The notes beneath the pieces were generated by a model. It had not been told where the DNA came from, made no database searches, and saw nothing but the letters and a program-made list of their open reading frames with translations. The translations under genes were made by a program, and so were the position numbers. 64,000 nt of DNA. It comes from Candidatus Nanohaloarchaea archaeon (GTDB lineage Archaea > Nanohalarchaeota > Nanosalinia > Nanosalinales > Nanosalinaceae). Where the stretch lies: contig JACOQA010000002.1 in the NCBI GenBank assembly GCA_014297435.1, positions 185,961 through 249,960 of the forward strand, in the 5' to 3' direction. Shown here piece by piece: positions 51,557-59,987 of the stretch. The first letter of the stretch is position 1; each line of letters opens with the position of its first letter.

Positions 51557-52204
51557 GTGAAGGGAGCTTTTGACTCTGCAGCAACAATAATTATCGTGGT
51601 CGTCTCAGTTTTGATGATTGTAATGACTTTATCTATAGTAACGTTGATGTATTCTCAAGGAGGAGAGCTTAAAGCCGATTCAAGCATGCAGGCTATAGTA
51701 GAGGAATACAAGAGAGGTTACCAGGCACATATGACTATGGCTGCATTAACAGGTAACTTTGAGTTTAGGAACGCTACGGGTTACTATCTTGCTAATGGGA
51801 AAAGCCGATTGAAGAGTGACGTGATAATTCCGGAAGGAAACAAGATAATACCTCGGCAAAGCAGTATACACATCTTTTCTGTAGGTGATGAAACACTGTT
51901 TCGTTCCGGAGGAACTGTTACGGTACCGGAGATTCCTTCAGGTCCTGCAGATTGTCCGGGGAGCCTAAAATATGTGTATGAGGATTCGGGAGACACCGAA
52001 TTTTATGCCTGTGCAGTTTCTGAAAATCAAGGAGGTAACTGTCCGGCTCAGTCGGAAGAAGGCACATTTAATAATAAGGAGTATTGCCTAGTAGCAGGTG
52101 AGTATAGTATGAGTGCGTCCACCGCGTCTCATTCGACAATGTATGTTGCTTCACCTAGCCCAAATCTTGCTAAATTAAGTGTTGGAGTGGGTGTCCAGAA
52201 TTAA
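51557..52204 (+). CDS. Pilin-like protein with MKG signal
   Basis: About 215 aa from GTG 51557: MKG followed by AFDSAATIIIVVVSVLMIVM, a minimal prepilin signal with a helix. The ORF track uses GTG 51545, which lies within the Shine-Dalgarno AGGAGGTGCC and is unlikely. The ectodomain has four Cys (PADCPGSL, FYACAVS, GGNCPAQ, EYCLVAG). An out-of-frame ATG-ACG-TGA overlaps the start. Confidence 0.65.
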   Translation: MKGAFDSAATIIIVVVSVLMIVMTLSIVTLMYSQGGELKADSSMQAIVEEYKRGYQAHMTMAALTGNFEFRNATGYYLANGKSRLKSDVIIPEGNKIIPRQSSIHIFSVGDETLFRSGGTVTVPEIPSGPADCPGSLKYVYEDSGDTEFYACAVSENQGGNCPAQSEEGTFNNKEYCLVAGEYSMSASTASHSTMYVASPSPNLAKLSVGVGVQN

Positions 52205-53192
52205 AGGTCAATTTACAAGTCTGGTCGGTCTCGGTCTATTTCTTTTTATTGCATCAGGCAATATCTTTGGAGCTCTAGCAATTGATACAGAGACACAGAG
52301 TATAATAGAACAAAATGCCGGCGATTACTCTATTGTTGCCGGAACTGAGCTAAAGAAAGACAACTATTTGGATAGGATGCCACGTGAACTCAATTTTACC
52401 TCAAATAATGCGGCATTAGCCCTCGGGAAAGGTGCTGGGATCGAAGGGAATAGTCTAATGTGGAATGACATACCTTCGAAGGAGCAGCTTCGGGAAAACT
52501 ATTATCTTAATATTACTGAGAGAATTGAAGAAACTCAAGGTGACGTTTTTGGTTGTCAAAGTCCGAAAGTGAAACAGCCGAAAACCGAGAATCTTGGTAA
52601 ACCTGATAACATCTACAACGCATGGTATACCGATATCCGTTGGAATCTCTCTGATCCATACATAGTTTGCTCACAGGAATCGGTTGAAGTCAATATCAGT
52701 GTTGGTAGAGATAGCTTCCACGTCAACAACACCAACAATCGTTACATCAACCTTTCCGAGACCGCGGTGGATGTAGCGAAAGAAGCGGACAGGATTATTG
52801 ACGAAACGTCTTGGCCGCGGGTACAGGATACGGAAAGCGGCTGTGATGATGTTAGAGAGGATGCAATTGAAGGTGCAAAATCTTCTGCAAAAACTAGGAC
52901 TGATATAGGTTCTAGCGCATTTGGAAATGTCGAAAAACCGGGTTATCAGACTCTTACTGCAAGTCAAATGTATTTTGAGTTTGATATAGATACTGATTCG
53001 CTCGAGGGAGATGATGATGGTTGCGGTGAGGATGGGGAGTCTCCGGAGGACAGGTGGAGGGCTTATGCGCAAGTCACAGATACCTATACAAACGTTAACA
53101 TCACTGACAGCGTGAGAACTGTTTCAGGACCTGATGGAACTTGGGATAACAATATCAAGTTCGGTTTCAACTATTCGAAGTCGGTAAACTGA
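52191..53192 (+). CDS. Large pilin-like/secreted protein
   Basis: About 333 aa. From GTG 52191 it reads MSRIKG then QFTSLVGLGLFLFIASGNIF, again a KG before one helix. The ectodomain of about 300 residues has six to seven Cys (VFGCQSP, IVCSQES, SGCDDV, DDGCGEDG). Other possible starts are GTG 52179, TTG 52182 and even ATT 52200 (weak Shine-Dalgarno GGGTGTC, 4-nt spacing). It overlaps the previous gene and is the last gene before alba. Confidence 0.6.
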   Translation: MSRIKGQFTSLVGLGLFLFIASGNIFGALAIDTETQSIIEQNAGDYSIVAGTELKKDNYLDRMPRELNFTSNNAALALGKGAGIEGNSLMWNDIPSKEQLRENYYLNITERIEETQGDVFGCQSPKVKQPKTENLGKPDNIYNAWYTDIRWNLSDPYIVCSQESVEVNISVGRDSFHVNNTNNRYINLSETAVDVAKEADRIIDETSWPRVQDTESGCDDVREDAIEGAKSSAKTRTDIGSSAFGNVEKPGYQTLTASQMYFEFDIDTDSLEGDDDGCGEDGESPEDRWRAYAQVTDTYTNVNITDSVRTVSGPDGTWDNNIKFGFNYSKSVN

Positions 53193-53202
53193 TTAAGTAT
53201 TT

Positions 53203-53529
53203 ATGAGTCCGCGGCTAAAAACGGGTATAACAGGTGAACTAACAGTGGCAGAAGAAGATGACAACACAGTATACGTCGGTTCGAAACCTGCAATGAGCTA
53301 CGTCCTGGCTGTAGTAACCCAGTTTAGCGAAGGACATGAAACAGTTCATGTCAAGGCCAGAGGAAAGGCAATTTCCAGAGCGGTTGACGTAGCTGAAATG
53401 GTTCAAAGCAAGTTCGAAGAGGAAGCAGATGTCGACGATATAGCTATTGACACCGACCAGATCGAGACAGACGAGGGCGACGAGCTAAACGTGTCTTCGA
53501 TCCAGATCGATCTATCAAAGCCTGAGTGA
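53203..53529 (+). CDS. alba: Alba chromatin/RNA-binding protein
   Basis: 108 aa, one complete Alba domain: [21 protein letters not shown], then [24 protein letters not shown] and [11 protein letters not shown]. Alba dimers coat DNA and bind RNA in archaea. Its place between two pilin-like groups is unusual; it may simply be a housekeeping gene that the cluster surrounds. Confidence 0.94.
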   Translation: MSPRLKTGITGELTVAEEDDNTVYVGSKPAMSYVLAVVTQFSEGHETVHVKARGKAISRAVDVAEMVQSKFEEEADVDDIAIDTDQIETDEGDELNVSSIQIDLSKPE

Positions 53530-53622
53530 AGCCCATGGTGGTGTGAACCAGCACTTTATCTCTCTTTTTCTAACACTGTTTCTCCGGACGTTTTTTATAC
53601 AGGTGAAGATATAGTTTCGACT

Positions 53623-53901
53623 ATGCGCAAGGGAATGTCCCAAACTCTGACTTTGATCGTTGCTGCCTCCGTTCTAATGATGACAGCTTTAACCGTAATA
53701 TTCATGGTACAAGGAGGGTTGAGCGACGTATTCGGATCCTCAAACACGCAATCATGCTACAACTCTGTCCAATCAACATGTGAATTCTCTGATTCAGGAA
53801 ACCACCCGACACCTGAAAGCTGTAGCAGAGCAGATGTGTCTTCAGTTCCTGTAGATGGAGGATCGGTTGATGTAGGATCGAACACATATTCCTGCTCCTA
53901 G
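53623..53901 (+). CDS. Pilin-like protein with MRKG signal
   Basis: 92 aa: MRKG then MSQTLTLIVAASVLMMTALTV, a good prepilin signal, and an ectodomain with four Cys (QSCYNSVQSTCEF, ESCSRAD, TYSCS). TTTTTTATACA is centred 25 nt upstream, so it is leaderless. It is followed 13 nt later by a similar gene. Confidence 0.7.
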   Translation: MRKGMSQTLTLIVAASVLMMTALTVIFMVQGGLSDVFGSSNTQSCYNSVQSTCEFSDSGNHPTPESCSRADVSSVPVDGGSVDVGSNTYSCS

Positions 53902-53914
53902 AGAGTGAAACCAA

Positions 53915-54232
53915 ATGGATAAGACGATTGAACTAGTGCTGGTGGCGATGGTAACTCTTATCACAGCGCTAGTCATCGTCTACATGGTTCAGGGAGAAGC
54001 AAGTGGGTTCGGTGACTTCCTTGACGGTCAAGAAAGCACCGCAGAATGTGATCTAGCCAAAGAGAAAGTAAACAATTGTTTGGTTGATGAAGTACCGGAC
54101 GTAGAAAGTTGTAGCCCTGGTCCGATACCTCAGAGGTGTAAGGAAGATGGAGCTTTCGGTAGCTCCGGGCAAGATAGTACAGGTTCAGGAACCGGAGGCT
54201 CGGATGGTTCAGAATCCTCTGGAGGCGGTTAA
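53915..54232 (+). CDS. Pilin-like protein with Ser/Gly tail
   Basis: 105 aa: MDKTIELVLVAMVTLITALV helix, shared motif VxxMVQGxxSxF with the preceding protein (FMVQGGLSDVFG versus YMVQGEASGFGDF), four Cys, then a flexible Ser/Gly/Thr tail (DSTGSGTGGSDGSESSGGG). It is clearly a paralog of the gene before it, but lacks the RKG site. Confidence 0.65.
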   Translation: MDKTIELVLVAMVTLITALVIVYMVQGEASGFGDFLDGQESTAECDLAKEKVNNCLVDEVPDVESCSPGPIPQRCKEDGAFGSSGQDSTGSGTGGSDGSESSGGG

Positions 54233-54289
54233 GAGACTCTTGGAGATGGTTCTTTGATAGAGTCTAAAATTTCCGTCTCCGGATCTAAG

Positions 54290-55750
54290 TTACTTGAGTA
54301 GCAGGGTTTCAATTATTTTCTCTATCTCCCATAATTCTCCCTCATCGATTAACTCGTCTAGATCGACGTTAGTGTTAACTCCAAAGAGTGGAACAGGGTT
54401 CAAAGAGTGAGATGTATTTGGTTTGTTGACGCCCATATTCTCACAGTTGCCGTGATCAGCAGTCACAAACATCGAATAACCGGTCTCTTCCACTTTATCG
54501 GCTAGTTTTCCAATATTTCTATCTACGGTTTCAACAGCTCTTATGGCTGCATCCAGATCGCCTGTATGACCTACCAGATCGCAGTTGGCAAAGTTTAGTA
54601 GTATGAAATCTTTCTCTCCTTTTTCAAGAGCTTCCAATACGACTTCCGCAATATCGTCCGCATGCATCTCCGGTTTTTGGTCGTAGGACTTGATCTTATC
54701 GCTCTCAACGAAATGTCTTTGCTCGTGTTCGAACTCAAGCTCTCTCTGCCCGTTGAAAAAGAATGTAACATGAGGTCTTTTCTGTGACTCCGCAACTCTC
54801 AACTGCGAAAGCCCTGCGTTCTCGATTTTTTCCCCTAAAGTGTTTTCTACTATCTGTTTCTCGAATATTGCAGGCGTCTTAATTTCGTGCTCGTAGCGGA
54901 ACATAGAGACAAAGTTAGGATTTACAGGTTCATCGTAATCGTCAGGATCAACGTTCTTGACGAGCTCTTCTTCTATCTGTCTCTCCCTGTCAGCTCTAAA
55001 GTTGTAGAAAATTACTTGATCATCCTCTTCCATTCCTTCATAGTCTTTACTGGCTGAGGGTTGGATGAAGTAGTCGTAATCATCCTCCTCATACGTTTTC
55101 TCTACTGCTTCTCGTGGATCTTCGAATTCGAATCCTTCTCCTTCCGCCATCGCCCTGTAGGCTTTATGTGTTCTATCCCAGTTGTGGTCGCGATCCATAG
55201 AGTAGTAACGTCCCATAACTGTGGCGATTTCGCCGGTGTATTCGGAAGCCCAGTCTTCAATCTGCTCGATAAAGTCTTCGGCGGATTTAGGTGAAACGTC
55301 TCTCCCATCCGTGAAGCAGTGTATTTTTACCTCTACATTGTAGTTTGAGGCGATCTCGAGTAGTGCTTTCAGGTGGTCTATATGTCCGTGAATCCCGCCG
55401 TCCGATATTATGCCGGCGAAGTGGACATTAGAATCTTCTTTCTCGGCTGTTTCCAGAGAGCTTTTCAGTGCTTCTTTCTCCTTTAATTCGTTTTCTTCGA
55501 TTGCTTTGTTTATTCTTGTTAGTCGCTGGTCGATTTTTCTTCCGGCTCCTAGGTGGAGATGACCTACCTCTGAGTTGCCTGTGAATCCTTCGGGCAGTCC
55601 TACGGCCGAGCCCGATGCCTCTAGCTTAGTAAACCCGTTCCTTGACATAAGTTTTCCTATGTTGGGTGTGCTCGCTTGCTTGAATGCGTTTCCTTCTGTC
55701 TCTTTTCTCAGTCCAACGCCGTCCATAACCACCAGAAGCACTTTCTGCAT
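54290..55750 (-). CDS. gpmI: 2,3-bisphosphoglycerate-independent phosphoglycerate mutase
   Basis: Glycolytic/gluconeogenic enzyme of the alkaline phosphatase superfamily, 486 aa, the bacterial/plant-type GpmI rather than the shorter archaeal ApgM. The nucleophile is Ser60 in TGNSEVGHLHLGAG. Other family motifs are MGRYYSMDRDHNWDR, YNFRADRERQIEEEL, ANCDLVGHTGD and VTADHGNCE. It is intact and probably acquired from bacteria at some point, as in several other archaea. Divergent from a coiled-coil gene. Confidence 0.95.
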   Translation of the reverse strand: MQKVLLVVMDGVGLRKETEGNAFKQASTPNIGKLMSRNGFTKLEASGSAVGLPEGFTGNSEVGHLHLGAGRKIDQRLTRINKAIEENELKEKEALKSSLETAEKEDSNVHFAGIISDGGIHGHIDHLKALLEIASNYNVEVKIHCFTDGRDVSPKSAEDFIEQIEDWASEYTGEIATVMGRYYSMDRDHNWDRTHKAYRAMAEGEGFEFEDPREAVEKTYEEDDYDYFIQPSASKDYEGMEEDDQVIFYNFRADRERQIEEELVKNVDPDDYDEPVNPNFVSMFRYEHEIKTPAIFEKQIVENTLGEKIENAGLSQLRVAESQKRPHVTFFFNGQRELEFEHEQRHFVESDKIKSYDQKPEMHADDIAEVVLEALEKGEKDFILLNFANCDLVGHTGDLDAAIRAVETVDRNIGKLADKVEETGYSMFVTADHGNCENMGVNKPNTSHSLNPVPLFGVNTNVDLDELIDEGELWEIEKIIETLLLK

Positions 55751-55802
55751 ACTTCTGGTTTGCCGGAGCAGGTTTATTAACCATCAGACGTGTCATAGAC
55801 TT

Positions 55803-56840
55803 ATGGGAGACGACATAAAATCTAGGATAGAGAAGGCAAAAAATCTTCTGGGCGACGAAGAAAACCCCGAAGATCCCGATAAAGATCTCAAAAAAGAGCT
55901 TGACGACCTGAAATCCGAGGTAGAAAAAGGAAACGAGCCTGAACAGGTTGCCGAAAACGCCACAGAAAAAACTTCTGAACCAGCAAATTCTGATTCAATC
56001 GATGGAAAAGTAGACAAAGAACTTGAACATGACATGAAGGTCATGGAGTCTGGTATGGAGCCTAATGATATAGAGGTCTCTCCTGATGACTTCCAAACGG
56101 ATAATTCTAGTCAGAATGAAGCCAAAAATAGTGAAATGGAGAAACGGGTAGAGGTTTTAGAGAGAAAGATAGGTGAGATGGGTGAGAGCCTGAGAAACTT
56201 CGAGGAAGAAATGGTCTCCGAAGAGTCCGAAGAACTTTCCAACATAGGAGAACTCCGAAAAAGAGTCGAAAAACTTGAGTACAGAGACTATGAAGCTCTC
56301 CAAGAAAAATTAGATGAGTTAGAGTCCCGTATATATAACAAAGGTCAAGAAGACTTGGTAAAGAGGTTTGAGGAGCTGGAGAACGAGATTCTGAAGAACG
56401 GAAGCTTCGAACAGAGGATTGAGGAGAAGGTCAGAAAGGTCGAGTCGGAAAACATCAAAGCCATTGAAACCAGGATGGGCGAGATCAACGACAAGATTGG
56501 CGAAGTAAACAACCGTTTAGATGATGTTAATGAGGAGCAGAGACGGCTGGAGGAAAAGGAGGATCAGCTAGAAAGAGACCGTTCTAATGTTCTTGACAGG
56601 GTCGATGAGATCGCTAAGAAGCAGGCAGAGCTTGAACGCGAAATGGATGAGGGACATGCTCAAAGGGAAGAAGATATCGAAGAACTAAAGCACAGGATCG
56701 ATAAGCTATGGGAAGGTCTTGATGAGGAAGTTGCCTCTCTGGAGTCCGATATACACCACAACCAGGAGCAGGTTGAGGACTTGCTAAAGGAGGTTGTCCA
56801 GCTTTCCGAGGCCGTGAAACAGGGTTTGAACCACCGTTAG
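55803..56840 (+). CDS. Long coiled-coil protein, unknown
   Basis: 345 aa from ATG 55803; the ORF-track start at 55575 lies inside gpmI and is wrong. The N-terminal 120 residues are acidic and disordered; from about 120 to the end it is a nearly continuous coiled coil (EKRVEVLERKIGEMGESLRNFEEEM, VEKLEYRDYEALQEKLDELESR). No signal or membrane segment. It is followed 44 nt later by a larger coiled-coil gene of the same type. Confidence 0.6.
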   Translation: MGDDIKSRIEKAKNLLGDEENPEDPDKDLKKELDDLKSEVEKGNEPEQVAENATEKTSEPANSDSIDGKVDKELEHDMKVMESGMEPNDIEVSPDDFQTDNSSQNEAKNSEMEKRVEVLERKIGEMGESLRNFEEEMVSEESEELSNIGELRKRVEKLEYRDYEALQEKLDELESRIYNKGQEDLVKRFEELENEILKNGSFEQRIEEKVRKVESENIKAIETRMGEINDKIGEVNNRLDDVNEEQRRLEEKEDQLERDRSNVLDRVDEIAKKQAELEREMDEGHAQREEDIEELKHRIDKLWEGLDEEVASLESDIHHNQEQVEDLLKEVVQLSEAVKQGLNHR

Positions 56841-56884
56841 TGTTTTAACATTTTGACCACTTCTAGGTATTAAGTGAATTCTAA

Positions 56885-58804
56885 ATGGCCGAAGACGTAA
56901 TATTCGGAGAGGAAGAAGAGGAAGATGAATCAAACCAAGAAACACTTTTCGGACCCGAGGACGAAGAAGAGGAAGACGAAGAAGAACTTTTCGGATCAGA
57001 AGATGAAGAAACCGAAGACTCTGAAGATGAGGACGTACTATTTGGTGAAGAAGACGAAGAAGAAACTGAAGAAACCCTAGACGAAGATAAGACCTCCGAA
57101 GAAACTTCAGAAGAAGATGGACAGAAAGGAGATAGTTCCGAAGAAACACTTTTCGGCGAAGACGATGAAGAAGAGGAAGGACAAGAAAATGAAGAAGATG
57201 AAGGGCCTGAAGAAACTCTAAGTTCGGAAGAAACCGAGGAAAACATTTCCGAAACACAGGAAACCGAATCTGAGGAAGAGTCGGTCGACCAACAGCTAAT
57301 CCAGAGAATAGAAGAACTGGAATCGCAACTGGAAAGCGTTGAATCAACCGACACCTCCAATATAGAACAGAGAATAGACGAATTAGAAGACTCTGTCGAT
57401 ATAGAAGATGATTTCGAGCAGATAAGGTCAGATATAGAAGAATTGAAAGACACAAATGACGAAGAAGAACTGAAAAAAGACCTAAAAGACGAGATCGAAG
57501 TTCCTGACTTTGAGGAGGAAATAGAAGAACTCAGGGGAGAAATTGAATCGATCGAACAATCCGGAGATCTAGAAAACGATATAGAAGAGTTAAGATCCGC
57601 ATTAAACAATCTTGAGGAAGAACTGGAAAACAAAGAGCTTCAAAAAGAGGTTGAAGAGGTTAAAGAACGGGTTGCAGAGAAATCTGATCTTGTCAAAGAC
57701 CTAAAAGAGAGAATCGACAATGAAGTTGAAGATCTGGAGAGCCAGATAGAAGAGGCTGAATCAGAGAATATAGAAGCTCTAGAGGAACGAGTGGAAGAAC
57801 TAGAAGTCTTGGAGGAAAAAATTGATTCCTTGGAAGAAGAAATCGAAGAAATTGATTCGGAAGTAGGAGCAGAAGTTGAGGAAGATATCGATCAGATAAG
57901 AAACGAGCTGGAAGGCGTTGAAGAAGCAGTAGCGGACCTAGAAGATCGCTTCGATGATCAAAGATTTGAAGAAAGAGCCGAAGCATTAGAGTCCGAACTC
58001 GAAGACTTTAGGAGCCAGATACAGGAAATTGAAGAAGCTGACCAAGCTGAAGAGCTCGAGGAAAAAATTGAAGAACTTGAGCAAACAGTAAAGGAGCTCG
58101 ATATTGAGAAGTTAGAAGAAGATCTCTCGGGTGAAATCGAAAGGCTTGAGGACAGATTTGAAGAGCTAGAAGATGGTTCCAACGAGATTGAAGGATTGAA
58201 AGACGACATCTCCGAACTTGAAAAAGATCTTGAAGCGACTAAGACTGATCAGATAGGCGAACTCAAAGTCGAGATGGAGAACCTCAGGAAAGACATCGAA
58301 AAACTTGAGAAGCAGAAAGAAGAACAAGAGGTTTCACAGCTTGAAAAACAGGTAGAACAGCTAAAAGGGATGGTTTCCGACTTCAAATGGATCTTTAACG
58401 ACTTTGAAGATCTTGCAGATCTCAAACTGCTTTCAAACGACGAATACAAAGAGCTTAAGCAGAAGATTGAAGAAACTGAAAGCTCTGAAGAGAAGGAGAA
58501 AGCAAGTTCTGAGGCCGTAGAACGTTTGAACGATAACCTTGAGGAGATGACTGAAAGACTGGCTGACAACAGCTCTGAAGAAAGACTTCAAAGGCTGGAA
58601 AGACGACTTGACGAGATTGAATCCGAGGTACCTGATTCTAAAGATTCGGTAATTGAAGAACTCCTTTCAGAGGTTGAAAGACAGGACGATGAGATCCAGG
58701 AGATAAGAGAAGGGTACAAGGAGTTAGGAGAGATGATGCAACTTGTTCTAAAGGAGTTGAGAGAGACAAGAAACACTGGTTTAGACAAAACTGCCCAGTC
58801 CTGA
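56885..58804 (+). CDS. Giant acidic coiled-coil protein with LFG repeats
   Basis: 639 aa. The first 100 residues contain five acid-flanked [VTE][IL]FG repeats (VIFGEEEEE, TLFGPEDEEE, ELFGSEDEE, VLFGEEDEE, TLFGEDDEEE). From about residue 130 to 610 the protein is an essentially unbroken coiled coil (IQRIEELESQLESVESTDTS onward). No Walker motifs are visible, so it is not an SMC ATPase. It could be a cytoskeletal or scaffold protein. The 3' end overlaps the convergent FEN1 gene by 24 nt. Confidence 0.65.
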   Translation: MAEDVIFGEEEEEDESNQETLFGPEDEEEEDEEELFGSEDEETEDSEDEDVLFGEEDEEETEETLDEDKTSEETSEEDGQKGDSSEETLFGEDDEEEEGQENEEDEGPEETLSSEETEENISETQETESEEESVDQQLIQRIEELESQLESVESTDTSNIEQRIDELEDSVDIEDDFEQIRSDIEELKDTNDEEELKKDLKDEIEVPDFEEEIEELRGEIESIEQSGDLENDIEELRSALNNLEEELENKELQKEVEEVKERVAEKSDLVKDLKERIDNEVEDLESQIEEAESENIEALEERVEELEVLEEKIDSLEEEIEEIDSEVGAEVEEDIDQIRNELEGVEEAVADLEDRFDDQRFEERAEALESELEDFRSQIQEIEEADQAEELEEKIEELEQTVKELDIEKLEEDLSGEIERLEDRFEELEDGSNEIEGLKDDISELEKDLEATKTDQIGELKVEMENLRKDIEKLEKQKEEQEVSQLEKQVEQLKGMVSDFKWIFNDFEDLADLKLLSNDEYKELKQKIEETESSEEKEKASSEAVERLNDNLEEMTERLADNSSEERLQRLERRLDEIESEVPDSKDSVIEELLSEVERQDDEIQEIREGYKELGEMMQLVLKELRETRNTGLDKTAQS

Positions 58805-59809
58805 CTGTCGGGACTCCATAGCCTTCTCCAATTTTTCAACCCCGGACTCTACCCTATCCTCGGAGAACTCATGCTTCTCTACAAGAATTTCTTTTATCTT
58901 ATCAGGATCGGGCTCTCCGAAACTGTAATCAGCTTCTTTTACCGGAGGCTCGATAAAGAAATCTCTAATTATGTAGGGATCGTTATCTGAATCCCACTCG
59001 ACCTTGTCGTCCTCAAGTAAATTTTCCAAGCTCTCGTAATCCTTAACCAGCTTCAAAGCAGTTTTCGGACCTATTCCTTTTACACCGTCTGGATTGAAGT
59101 CTGTTCCCATCAAAACACCCATCCAAACCAGTTTTTCACGTGAAACATCTAAGTCCTCTAGAACTGTTTCTAGTTCTATTCTTTCGGTCGAAACCTTCTT
59201 CCTTGAACCCGATGAGGTTTTCCTGGTTTTACGAGAGGTCAAGTTCCGTACCATGGTTTCTGCGCCGAAAAGAAGACAGTCCCAGTCCTGAGAGCCCACG
59301 GCATAAATATCATTTTCTTCGTTAGATGCCATGTATGCGGCTTGAGCCTCGCCCTCGCTCGGAGCCTGGACGAAAGGTAGTCCCATGGCTTTAAGCAGTT
59401 CTTTAGATTCTTCTATCATGTCGCCAGTTATTTTTGAGCTTTGAGTGGCCTTTGAGTATGCCTCGGAAATCTTTCCTTCTTCCTTCAGTCTTTGCCATTC
59501 TTTCTTGGCTTCTTCACGTTTTTTCCTTCTTTTGGAAGTTTCTTTCTGTTTTAAGTCAGGCATCTCGCCGTCAAAAACAAATACAGGTCTAATATTTTTC
59601 TCCAGAAGGTTTATGTTTCGGTAGAAAAGCCCTGAGAGATGTGAGGTGACGTTGCCTTCGGAGTCCTTTAAAGGTGTTCCGTCGCGCTGTCTTATAATCG
59701 ACAGGAACTGGTAAAGTGTATTCATCGCATCGATCGCTAATTCTTTGTCATTCAAGTCGTCAAAACTGATCTCTTCCGGTTCAACCAGCTCACCTAGGTT
59801 TACTCCCAT
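58781..59809 (-). CDS. fen: Flap endonuclease 1 (FEN1)
   Basis: 342 aa structure-specific nuclease for Okazaki fragment flaps and repair. Catalytic acids are in place: Asp in AIDAMN, FVFDGEMP, the two Glu of APSEGEAQAA, GSQDWDCLLFG and MGTDFN. The HhH motif is GVKGIGPKTALKLV. The C-terminus QSGLGSFV is a degenerate PIP box for PCNA (final residue Val instead of Phe). GTTAAAGC about 27 nt upstream supports a leaderless ATG. Confidence 0.95.
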   Translation of the reverse strand: MGVNLGELVEPEEISFDDLNDKELAIDAMNTLYQFLSIIRQRDGTPLKDSEGNVTSHLSGLFYRNINLLEKNIRPVFVFDGEMPDLKQKETSKRRKKREEAKKEWQRLKEEGKISEAYSKATQSSKITGDMIEESKELLKAMGLPFVQAPSEGEAQAAYMASNEENDIYAVGSQDWDCLLFGAETMVRNLTSRKTRKTSSGSRKKVSTERIELETVLEDLDVSREKLVWMGVLMGTDFNPDGVKGIGPKTALKLVKDYESLENLLEDDKVEWDSDNDPYIIRDFFIEPPVKEADYSFGEPDPDKIKEILVEKHEFSEDRVESGVEKLEKAMESRQSGLGSFV

Positions 59810-59849
59810 GGCAAAAGATTTACGGCTTCAGCTTTAACAGTTCAACTGT

Positions 59850-59987
59850 ATGGAAATTGACAAACCATGTGAATACTGCAACCAGAAAATGGCGGTAACT
59901 AACTGCGAGCTATGTGGCTCAGCTATCTGTGCAGAATGCAAGCTTGAGAACGGCTGCAAAGTCTGCGGTGGAGAAAAGACTGTCTAG
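59850..59987 (+). CDS. 45-aa zinc-finger protein (not in ORF track)
   Basis: Opens MEIDKPCEYCNQKMAVTNCE; eight cysteines in CxxC pairs (CEYC, CELC, CAEC, CKVC) form a treble-clef or B-box-like zinc-binding unit. It is divergent from fen with a 40-nt gap, and its stop overlaps that of the convergent DUF4349 gene. The cysteine pattern makes coding very likely; the role is unknown. Confidence 0.7.
   Translation: MEIDKPCEYCNQKMAVTNCELCGSAICAECKLENGCKVCGGEKTV

Noticed and set aside
55575-55802. N-terminal extension of the coiled-coil ORF into gpmI
   Set aside because: Antisense of the GpmI N-terminus; the true start is ATG 55803.
56784-57633. Ser- and Leu-rich ORFs on the minus strand (223 and 250 aa)
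   Set aside because: Low-complexity antisense of Glu/Asp codon runs in the coiled-coil gene.
56885-58804. SMC/Rad50-type ATPase
   Set aside because: No Walker A, Walker B or signature motif at either end; only coiled coil and acidic repeats.
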